Source of the DNA: Gammaproteobacteria bacterium | Lineage (GTDB): Bacteria; Pseudomonadota; Gammaproteobacteria; Pseudomonadales; Pseudohongiellaceae | Assembly (NCBI GenBank): GCA_029245395.1 | Contig: JAQWPL010000009.1 | Location: 1-64,000, forward strand | Direction: 5' to 3' | DNA length: 64,000 nt | Shown: piece after piece, positions 57,535 to 64,000 of the stretch | How positions within the stretch are numbered: position 1 is the stretch's first letter | Layout of the letters: each line of letters starts with the position of its first letter | Position numbers and translations under genes: made by a program | The notes under the pieces: model-generated | The model's input: only the letters and a program-made list of their open reading frames with translations | Database searches by the model: none | What the model was told of the DNA's origin: nothing

Positions 57535-57657
57535 GTGAAATATCTGGTTTGAGGCTATTCCTGGGTCGTCCAGGCGCGGGGCAAATCGGGGCGCAAATTA
57601 TACGGGAACTCAAAGGCAAACCCAAGCAATGCCGGGCTGTCAGCTGGTTATCGAAAT

Positions 57658-58122
57658 TCAGTCTGTGATGCGCGGAATAGAGTCGGGAGAAACATCCACT
57701 TTGTCTAATCCATAGTCTTCGGAAAGGCTGCCTTTCTGATCCGGGCTGACTTTATCGGCATAATCCCGGGGCGGCGCTGGTTCATTAGGAGATTCACTGA
57801 ATGTATCCCGGGTGAGCGACTCCTGAGCTTCAGCAGAATGAGTCAATTGATCCGAAATGTATTCAGGACATAAAGATTGAGCCCCGGTCGCCATATGTCG
57901 GTACACTTCCTTGTAACTGTCGGTCAGATTGTTCAGTAAATGCGCGGTGTTATTGAAATGGGCATGAACATTGTCTTTGTAGGATTCATGCTCATGCTCC
58001 AGAGCTTCAAGTTTTTCCTCCAGCATTTGCACTTTAGCTTCATCTGATTTGAATTGTTTGTACAAGATAGCGCCTACAATGAGACCAATTGCAAAACTGA
58101 TAACACCGATAAGCCAGGTCAT
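57658..58122 (-). CDS. ZapG/YhcB-like inner-membrane protein (DUF1043)
   Basis: A 154-residue protein with one membrane segment at the N-terminus (VISFAIGLIVGAILYKQF), then a coiled coil (MLEEKLEALEHEHESYKDNVHAHFNNTAHLL) and the DUF1043 motif TDSYKEVYRHMATGAQSLCP. YhcB/ZapG helps coordinate envelope growth and cell shape. The C-terminal 40 residues are acidic and disordered-looking. It is divergent from zapE, the usual neighbour. Confidence 0.9.
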   Translation of the reverse strand: MTWLIGVISFAIGLIVGAILYKQFKSDEAKVQMLEEKLEALEHEHESYKDNVHAHFNNTAHLLNNLTDSYKEVYRHMATGAQSLCPEYISDQLTHSAEAQESLTRDTFSESPNEPAPPRDYADKVSPDQKGSLSEDYGLDKVDVSPDSIPRITD

Positions 58123-58243
58123 AACGTGTTACCTGAAATATGTGGAAAAGTGATGGGGATAAAACTTGGAAACATGGGTTGGATTATACCTATAATTACC
58201 CACTTGTGTTCTCTTCCAAGCGAAGCTTAAGAATTTTCAATCC

Positions 58244-59359
58244 TTGAATAACTCCCTGACTCCAGCCGAGCAATACTCCCGCGACATTACCGCAGGCAAA
58301 ATCCTGCCAGACGGTGCCCAGGAAATTGCTATTAGTGCGCTGGACAGTGTGCATCAACATCTGGTTTCGTACTGGGACAAACCAAAAAGCTTGTTAGGTG
58401 TTTTTCTGGGGAATGAAAGGCAAGGCTTAAAGAACATCTCAGGGCTTTATATGTGGGGCGGTGTGGGCCGAGGCAAAACATTTTTGATGGATATTTTTTA
58501 TCAGTGCCTTCCCGGGGAACGCAAAATCCGAATGCATTTTCATCGTTTCATGCAGATGGTGCATCGTAGTTTGTATGCCAACAGGGGCAGCAAAAACCCT
58601 TTGGAACTGGTCGCCCAGGAAATTGCGGAAAAGGCAGATGTCATCTGTTTTGATGAGTTTTTTGTCAGTGATATCGGCGATGCCATGATTTTGGGTAATT
58701 TACTGGATGCGTTATTCAGCAAGGGCATGGTGCTAGTGGCGACATCCAATATTGTTCCGGAAAAGCTCTATGAAAGAGGGTTGCAGCGACAGAAATTCCT
58801 ACCGGCAATAGCTTTATTGGAAAAGCATTCCAGGGTGTTGAATGTAGATGGTGGCACAGATTATCGCCTGCGAACTCTGGAAGATGCCAGCATATACCAT
58901 ACGCCTCTTGGCAAAGAGGCCGAAAAGGCCATGTCGGCATGTTTTCAGACCCTGGCTCGAGGTATGGCTACTGATGAAAATCAGGCGCTGGAAATTCTGG
59001 GCCGGGATATCATGTGTCGGCTTCTAGTGGAAGGCATGGTCTGGTTTGAGTTTACAGATTTGTGTGACGGTCCGCGCAGTGCGGCAGATTACATTGAAAT
59101 CTCCACGCTGTTTCATACCGTCCTGGTGTCTTCAGTGCCTGTCTTCAACGAGCATAACGATGATCAAGCTAGACGTTTCATCTCAATGGTGGATGAATTT
59201 TACGACCAGAATGTCAAACTGATCCTGTCTGCCGAATGCAAAATTGAGGATCTCTACCAAGGGCAGGAACTTCTTTTTCCCTTTGAAAGAACCAGTTCCC
59301 GCCTGCTGGAAATGCAATCTCATGAATATCTGGGCCTTGAACATCGGCCTGATCTTTGA
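58244..59359 (+). CDS. zapE: Cell division protein ZapE (AFG1-like ATPase)
   Basis: A 371-residue AFG1/ZapE ATPase (E. coli 375) linked with constriction at the division site. Walker A GLYMWGGVGRGKTFLMDIFY, Walker B VICFDEFFVSDIGDAMI, sensor ATSNIVPEKLYERGLQR and the C-terminal TDLCDGPRSAADYIEIS and RFISMVDEFYDQNVKL are kept. The start is a TTG at 58244 with no ATG near it. zapE-rplM-rpsI is a conserved order. Confidence 0.95.
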   Translation: MNNSLTPAEQYSRDITAGKILPDGAQEIAISALDSVHQHLVSYWDKPKSLLGVFLGNERQGLKNISGLYMWGGVGRGKTFLMDIFYQCLPGERKIRMHFHRFMQMVHRSLYANRGSKNPLELVAQEIAEKADVICFDEFFVSDIGDAMILGNLLDALFSKGMVLVATSNIVPEKLYERGLQRQKFLPAIALLEKHSRVLNVDGGTDYRLRTLEDASIYHTPLGKEAEKAMSACFQTLARGMATDENQALEILGRDIMCRLLVEGMVWFEFTDLCDGPRSAADYIEISTLFHTVLVSSVPVFNEHNDDQARRFISMVDEFYDQNVKLILSAECKIEDLYQGQELLFPFERTSSRLLEMQSHEYLGLEHRPDL

Positions 59360-59440
59360 ATTCCCAAAAACCGTGAATTTAAAGCTCTGGTAAAACTCAC
59401 GGATTTTCAGACATCAATTCCAAATAAAGCCACAGAATAC

Positions 59441-59469
59441 TTGAATCTGAGGGGGGTCATCGGTAGAAT
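59441..59469 (+). promoter_or_regulatory. Promoter of rplM-rpsI
   Basis: TTGAAT and TAGAAT separated by 17 bases, followed by GC-rich TCGCGC. Transcription would start near 59476, leaving a leader of about 120 bases before rplM. A GC-rich discriminator is typical of promoters under DksA/ppGpp control. Confidence 0.7.
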
Positions 59470-59597
59470 TCGCGCTCCTTCTTTCCGGGTGTAATAAAAC
59501 CCTAGAATGAGAAGCTTATTTAAAACCAAAGTTTAAACCAAAGACAGCTGGTCAGATACTGGCAGTCTCAGGTCCAAGCAAGAACCGGAAGCAGCCG

Positions 59598-60029
59598 ATG
59601 AAGACCATTTCTATGAACAAGGAAACCGCACAAAATGACTGGTATGTCATTGATGCGGAAGGAAAAGCTCTGGGCCGCATGGCGACCGAGATAGCTCATC
59701 GCCTGCGTGGAAAACACAAACCAGAATATACACCTCACGTTGACACCGGCGATTACATCATTGTGGTGAATGCTGAAAAAGTCCACGTGACCGGCAAAAA
59801 AGCCACTGACAAACTCTACCAACGCCATTCGGGCTATCCAGGTGGTCTGAAAACCCGCACTTTCAATGAAATGATTGAAAAAGCACCGGTAGATGTGGTC
59901 AAACTGGCCGTCAAGGGCATGATGCCCCGTAACCCACTAGGCCGCGCCATGCTAAGGAAGTTGAAAGTCTATACAGGCGCTCAGCATCCCCATAGTGCAC
60001 AGAACCCGGCTGAGTTGAGTCTTGCCTGA
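59598..60029 (+). CDS. rplM: 50S ribosomal protein L13
   Basis: A 143-residue L13 protein (E. coli 142). [38 protein letters not shown] and [19 protein letters not shown] are the family signatures. It begins [18 protein letters not shown]. rpsI follows after 70 bases; both proteins are normally made together. Confidence 0.98.
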   Translation: MKTISMNKETAQNDWYVIDAEGKALGRMATEIAHRLRGKHKPEYTPHVDTGDYIIVVNAEKVHVTGKKATDKLYQRHSGYPGGLKTRTFNEMIEKAPVDVVKLAVKGMMPRNPLGRAMLRKLKVYTGAQHPHSAQNPAELSLA

Positions 60030-60099
60030 CCCGAATTTCACGACTATTTTTTAACTACTTTAAGACCTAAAACAGAATTAATTACAGAGACAAAGCGCT

Positions 60100-60492
60100 A
60101 TGGCAGCTACTCAATACTACGGAACAGGACGCCGCAAAACTTCAACAGCCAGGGTATTCCTGACTACAGGCTCCGGATCTATCACCATAAATAATCGTAG
60201 CATTGATGATTTCTTTGGCCGTGAAGTGGCCAGAATGATTGTACGTCAGCCGCTTGAACTGCTGGAAGTCACTGACAGGTTTGATGTCAAAGTAAATGTC
60301 GCCGGTGGTGGCAGTTTTGGGCAAGCAGGTGCTATCCGCCATGGTATCACCAGGGCCCTGATTCAATTTGATGAAGAAAATCGTCCCACATTGCGCAAAG
60401 CAGGATTTGTTACCCGTGACGCCAGAGAAGTTGAACGCAAGAAAGTCGGGTTGCGCAAAGCAAGAAAACGTCCACAGTACTCAAAGCGTTAA
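60100..60492 (+). CDS. rpsI: 30S ribosomal protein S9
   Basis: A 130-residue S9, the same length as in E. coli. [17 protein letters not shown] at the start, [20 protein letters not shown], and the C-terminal basic tail ending RKRPQYSKR that reaches the P site are present. A terminator lies 40 bases behind it. Confidence 0.98.
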   Translation: MAATQYYGTGRRKTSTARVFLTTGSGSITINNRSIDDFFGREVARMIVRQPLELLEVTDRFDVKVNVAGGGSFGQAGAIRHGITRALIQFDEENRPTLRKAGFVTRDAREVERKKVGLRKARKRPQYSKR

Positions 60493-60530
60493 GCGTAGAG
60501 CGAATAAAAGGGCTTGTTTTGAAGCCTCTC

Positions 60531-60566
60531 AAAAAAGCGCTGGAATTTTTTCCGGCGTTTTTTTTT
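60531..60566 (+). terminator. Intrinsic terminator after rpsI
   Basis: A6, then an 8-bp stem (CGCTGGAA/TTCCGGCG, one G-T pair) with TTTT loop, then T9. It separates the ribosomal genes from the bc1 genes. Confidence 0.93.
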
Positions 60567-60609
60567 GTTGAATTTTCAAGTATTTGGGAGGTTTTGCGTG
60601 TCAATCTCC

Positions 60610-60638
60610 TTGAAAAAAATGGCCCAATTTAGTAGTAT
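60610..60638 (+). promoter_or_regulatory. Promoter of the bc1 genes
   Basis: TTGAAA and TAGTAT separated by 17 bases, followed by GCGCGC. Transcription would start near 60645, about 65 bases before petA. The sequence from the -10 box onward is similar to the rplM promoter (GCGCTCC in both). Confidence 0.7.
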
Positions 60639-60709
60639 GCGCGCTCCGAATATGGCCTCTGATTCAGGCTTCCTGCCAGAGAAAAAGTTAGAAAAAGGAG
60701 AACCACACA

Positions 60710-61342
60710 GTGAGTGATGGCACAGCTCATTCCGCTAATCCAAACGCCGAAAATACTGTTAATACGAAGCGCAGACGGTTTCTTATAGGGAGTACCACAT
60801 TGGTTGGTGCTGTGGGCGCCGCTGGCGCCGCTGTACCTTTTGTCGGTTCATGGAACCCCAGTGCCAGAGCTTTGGCAACTGGCGCTCCCATTACCATCGA
60901 TATAAGCCGATTGAACCCAGGCGAGTTGCTTGGACCGATGCCAGCCTGGCGAGGCCAGCCTGTGTATGTCTTCATGCGTGAAGAGTCCACCCTGGAAAGC
61001 CTCAATGCTAGAACCGAGCTACTTGCCGATCCGGATTCCGAAGAAGATCAGCAGCCCGAATATTGTCAGAATGAATTCCGTTCAATAAATCCGGAAGTGA
61101 TGATCATGGTGGGCCTGTGTACTCACCTGGGTTGTGCGCCCATTCTAAATGCTGAAGTAATACCGCAGGATTACGATCCAGATTGGCAAGGCGGCTTCTT
61201 CTGCCCCTGTCACGGTTCCATGTTTGATCTGGCTGGTCGTGTCTACAGCGGTGTGCCAGCACCGGACAATCTTGTCGTTCCGCCCCATTTCTATGAAACC
61301 GATTCAGTGGTGGTAATCGGTCTGGATGGGGAGAATTCCTGA
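60710..61342 (+). CDS. petA: Ubiquinol-cytochrome c reductase Rieske iron-sulfur subunit
   Basis: A 210-residue Rieske protein of the bc1 complex. The N-terminus has a twin-arginine motif (KRRRFLIGSTTLV) and an uncleaved membrane anchor. Cluster loops are VGLCTHLGCAP and FFCPCHGSMFDLAGRV, with the two extra Cys for the disulfide. Start is GTG 60710 with AAAAAGGAG upstream. Its TGA overlaps the next ATG by one base, so translation is probably coupled. Confidence 0.97.
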   Translation: MSDGTAHSANPNAENTVNTKRRRFLIGSTTLVGAVGAAGAAVPFVGSWNPSARALATGAPITIDISRLNPGELLGPMPAWRGQPVYVFMREESTLESLNARTELLADPDSEEDQQPEYCQNEFRSINPEVMIMVGLCTHLGCAPILNAEVIPQDYDPDWQGGFFCPCHGSMFDLAGRVYSGVPAPDNLVVPPHFYETDSVVVIGLDGENS

Positions 61343-63378
61343 TGTCTGAATTAGAAAGTAGCTCATCCACGTCCGACAACAAAAATAACAATGGCCTTAT
61401 GGCCTGGATCGATGCCCGATTGCCTGTGACCAAGACAATCGAAAAGCATATGACCAAGTATTATGCGCCGAAGAATTTCAATGTCTGGTATGTATTTGGC
61501 ATCCTGGCCACTGTGGTTCTGGCCAATCAATTGCTCACTGGCATCTGGCTCACCATGCATTATGTCCCCAGCTCCGAAGCGGCTTTTGCTTCTGTTGAAT
61601 ACATCATGCGCGATGTGGATTACGGCTGGATATTGCGCTACATGCACTCTACAGGCGCTTCAGCGTTTTTTGCTGTGATTTATCTGCACATGTTCCGTGC
61701 CTTGATGTATGGCTCCTACCGCAAACCCAGAGAGTTGATCTGGATTTTTGGCATGGCAATCTTCCTGGTACTGATGGCTGAGGGCTTCATGGGCTACGTG
61801 CTGCCTTGGGGGAATATGTCTTATTGGGGTGCTAACGTCATTGTCAGTCTGTTTGGCGCCATTCCCTTTATAGGGGAAAGTCTGATGGTCTGGGTACAGG
61901 GCGATTTTCTGATCTCTGGTGCAACCCTGAACCGTTTCTTTGCCTTGCATGTAGTGGCCCTGCCACTAGTGCTGGTGTTTCTGGTATTCCTGCATCTACT
62001 TGCACTGCATGAAGTGGGTTCTAACAATCCTGATGGTATTGAAATAAAAGACAACAAGGATGACAAAGGCATTCCGCTTGACGGCATTCCTTTCCATCCC
62101 TACTACTCGGTGCATGACCTGGTGGCGGTTGTGGTCTTCCTGTTTGTGTTTTGTTTCATATTGTTCTTCATGCCGGAAATGGGCGGCTATTTCCTGGAGT
62201 ACGCGAATTTCACTGAAGCTGATAACCTGGCAACACCTGAACATATTGCGCCGGTTTGGTATTTCACGCCTTTCTATTCCATGCTGCGTGCAGTGACATA
62301 TCCGTTGTTTGGCCTGGATGCTAAATTTTGGGGGCTGGTGGTTATGGCAGCTGCTATTGCAATCCTCTTTGTAATGCCCTGGCTAGACAAGAGTCCGGTC
62401 AAATCCATGCGCTACAAAGGCTGGTATAGCCGCATCACTTTGATGCTCTTTGTTGTCAGCTTCGTGATATTAGGAGTGCTTGGAGTGTGGTCTCCTACAG
62501 ATGGTAGAACAGCTCTTGCACAATTATGCACAGTTCTTTATTTCGCCTATTTCATTTTTATGCCCTGGTACACCCGCAAAGAGCAGACACGTCTGCCACC
62601 AGAAAGGGTGACAGGTCGTTTTATTTCCATTCCCCAGTTGATTCTTGCATTAGTACTGATAGTGGGACTCACAGTATTGCCACTCATGGCCGTTGCTGCT
62701 GAAGCGGAAGTGGAACTTGAGCATGTGGAAATGGATTTGACTGACACTGAATCACTGCAGTCAGGTGCCATGACATTCATCAATTACTGCATGGGTTGTC
62801 ATTCCGCCGCATACTCCAGATATAACCGGGTTGCTGCTGACCTGGACATCCCGGAAGAGCTGATGGAAGAGTACATGATCTTTGATGAAGACACGGCAAT
62901 TGGCGATTTGATGATCAGTTCAATGTCCGAAGACTTGGGCGCTTATGCTTTCGGAATCGCCCCACCGGATCTAACGCTTGTTGCCAGGGCCCGCGCAACA
63001 ACCTCGGCGAGTGGTACAGATTGGCTCTACGGTTACCTGACCGGTTTTTATGAAGATGAAAGCCGTCTGTTTGGCGTCAATAACAGAGTCTTAGCCAATG
63101 TGGCTATGCCCAACGTGCTTGAAGGTCTGCAGGGCGTACAGCACTGCGAGGATGCAGAGCATTGTGACCATCTGGTGCTCGAAGAAGGCACTGGAACTTT
63201 AAGTGAAGAAGAATTCGAGGAAGTTGTCTATGACCTGGTCAATTTTCTGTATTACATTGGTGAGCCTTCAAGACTCGATCGCCAGAGAATCGGTGGATAT
63301 GTGTTGTTGTTCCTCGCTTTCCTGTGGGTATTTGCCTGGTTGCTTAACAGGGAATACTGGAAGGACGTAGGTCACTAG
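61342..63378 (+). CDS. Fused cytochrome b and cytochrome c1 of the bc1 complex
   Basis: A 678-residue fusion. Residues 1 to about 430 are cytochrome b: haem His pairs in MHSTGASAFFAVIYLHMFRA and FFALHVVALPLVLVFLVFLH, and a PVWY form of the Qo-site motif. A hydrophobic, signal-like stretch (ILALVLIVGLTVLPLMAVAAE) leads into cytochrome c1, with haem motif CMGCH at residues 483-487, the Met ligand region NVAMPNVLEGLQG and a C-terminal anchor (VLLFLAFLWVFAWLL). The usual gammaproteobacterial genes petB and petC are separate; a one-gene form (fbcH) is known in Bradyrhizobium, where the precursor is cut. No stop is visible between the halves. Confidence 0.95.
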   Translation: MSELESSSSTSDNKNNNGLMAWIDARLPVTKTIEKHMTKYYAPKNFNVWYVFGILATVVLANQLLTGIWLTMHYVPSSEAAFASVEYIMRDVDYGWILRYMHSTGASAFFAVIYLHMFRALMYGSYRKPRELIWIFGMAIFLVLMAEGFMGYVLPWGNMSYWGANVIVSLFGAIPFIGESLMVWVQGDFLISGATLNRFFALHVVALPLVLVFLVFLHLLALHEVGSNNPDGIEIKDNKDDKGIPLDGIPFHPYYSVHDLVAVVVFLFVFCFILFFMPEMGGYFLEYANFTEADNLATPEHIAPVWYFTPFYSMLRAVTYPLFGLDAKFWGLVVMAAAIAILFVMPWLDKSPVKSMRYKGWYSRITLMLFVVSFVILGVLGVWSPTDGRTALAQLCTVLYFAYFIFMPWYTRKEQTRLPPERVTGRFISIPQLILALVLIVGLTVLPLMAVAAEAEVELEHVEMDLTDTESLQSGAMTFINYCMGCHSAAYSRYNRVAADLDIPEELMEEYMIFDEDTAIGDLMISSMSEDLGAYAFGIAPPDLTLVARARATTSASGTDWLYGYLTGFYEDESRLFGVNNRVLANVAMPNVLEGLQGVQHCEDAEHCDHLVLEEGTGTLSEEEFEEVVYDLVNFLYYIGEPSRLDRQRIGGYVLLFLAFLWVFAWLLNREYWKDVGH

Positions 63379-63429
63379 CCAATAACAAGGTTTTCCATTT
63401 AACTGATTATTAATTTTTGAGGCGAGATT

Positions 63430-64000
63430 ATGGGAGTTGTTACAAAACGCTCTTCAATGCTTTTCTACTCCGACGGTACCAGCCAGTACAGTCATCGTGT
63501 GCGTATAGTCCTGGCTGAAAAAGGAGTAACCGTAGATATTATGGACGTTGATGTCCATGACAAACCAGAGGATCTGGCTGACCTCAATCCGTATAACAGT
63601 TTGCCCACCCTGGTTGACCGCGACCTGGTATTGTATGAACCCAATATCATGATGGAATACCTGGATGAGCGTTTCCCACATCCACCTCTGTTTCCAGTTT
63701 ATCCAGTAGCCAGGGCGCAAAGCCGCTTGTGGATGCACAGGATTGAGAAGGATTGGTGCGTGTTGGTAGACAAGTTACAAGCAGAAGACGGCACTGCTAG
63801 CCAGTTGGATAAGGCGCGCAAAGAACTAAGAGAAAGTATTGTTTCTATTTCTCCTATCTTTTCAGAGAAACTTTTTTTCATGAATGAAGAATTCACTATA
63901 GTGGATTGTTGTGTCTTGCCTATACTTTGGCGCTTGCCGGAAATCGGTATTAAGTTGCCTGAAACCAAGGCTACCAAACCTTTGTTGGAATATCGGGATC
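63430..64000 (+). CDS. sspA: Stringent starvation protein A (partial, cut by window edge)
   Basis: 190 codons of an SspA, a glutathione-S-transferase-fold protein that binds RNA polymerase; E. coli SspA has 212 residues, so only the C-terminus is missing. MLFYSDGTSQYSHRVRIVLA, LNPYNSLPTLVDRDLVLYEP and IMMEYLDERFPHPPLFP are typical. The Cys of the classic GST site is replaced by Ser in TSQYSHR, as SspA has no GST activity. The order bc1-sspA is conserved in Pseudomonas. Confidence 0.93.
   Translation, partial: MGVVTKRSSMLFYSDGTSQYSHRVRIVLAEKGVTVDIMDVDVHDKPEDLADLNPYNSLPTLVDRDLVLYEPNIMMEYLDERFPHPPLFPVYPVARAQSRLWMHRIEKDWCVLVDKLQAEDGTASQLDKARKELRESIVSISPIFSEKLFFMNEEFTIVDCCVLPILWRLPEIGIKLPETKATKPLLEYRD

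Overview
This is chromosomal DNA of a gammaproteobacterium. Three blocks keep gene orders known from Pseudomonas and its relatives: dksA-gluQ-(cbrB)-pcnB-panB-panC-panD-acs, murA-hisG-hisD, and zapE-rplM-rpsI-petA-cytochrome b/c1-sspA. The lptCAB-rpoN-ptsN-rapZ-NPr block is also classic. Family-level assignment rests on gene content only. A marine or aquatic oligotroph related to Pseudohongiella or the Cellvibrionales is an inference. No rRNA, tRNA, CRISPR array, prophage or intact insertion sequence is visible.

Layout. (1) 1-17 kb, mostly minus strand: two type IV prepilin-like genes (one cut by the window edge), acetyl-CoA synthetase, a frameshifted panD, rimB-rimK, panC, panB, a deoxynucleoside kinase, pcnB, a CbrB-like sigma-54 activator, gluQ and a DksA with a long basic tail. 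Then come sfsA, a small Rieske protein, a Cys/Met-metabolism PLP enzyme, a second DksA/TraR-like protein and an unknown membrane-anchored protein. (2) 17-21.5 kb, plus strand: a coiled-coil lipoprotein, a small basic protein, a membrane pyrophosphatase and an Mrp/ApbC ATPase. (3) 21.5-31.5 kb, minus strand: darP, mgtE, NPr, rapZ, ptsN, rpoN, the LPS transport genes lptB-lptA-lptC, the Kdo genes kdsC-kdsD and a Na+/Ca2+ exchanger. (4) 31.8-39.5 kb, mainly plus: mlaC, ibaG, murA, hisG, hisD, a DegS/AlgW-type protease (minus), a Nif3-like protein, a SUI1/YciH protein, a DUF1244 protein and a ribbon-helix-helix protein. (5) 39.6-54.6 kb, the accessory part: two aldehyde dehydrogenases, a decarboxylase very like 5-carboxyvanillate decarboxylase LigW, a DUF5916 outer-membrane protein, a secreted metallo-beta-lactamase-fold protein, an acyl-CoA dehydrogenase, a membrane-bound winged-helix regulator and a TonB-dependent receptor. 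It also holds an inverted pair of 123-bp palindromic repeats, an insertion-sequence scar and a possible gene remnant. (6) 54.6-64 kb: sulfate activation (cysD, cysNC), zapG/yhcB, zapE, ribosomal proteins L13 and S9, the bc1 complex (Rieske, then a fused cytochrome b-c1) and sspA (cut by the window edge).

How the genes work together. The core genes serve envelope building (murA, LPS export and Kdo), phosphorelay control of nitrogen and envelope genes (rpoN, ptsN, NPr, rapZ), pantothenate/CoA and acetyl-CoA supply, and energy conservation (proton-pumping pyrophosphatase, bc1 complex). The accessory region reads as a possible uptake and degradation module for aromatic or lignin-derived acids; this is inference from one strong family match (LigW) plus compatible neighbours. 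The points most worth checking are the panD frameshift, the GAFNGA loop of the orphan CbrB-like activator, the basic tail of DksA, the inverted repeats bracketing the secreted hydrolase, the LigW-centred cluster, and the fused cytochrome b-c1.
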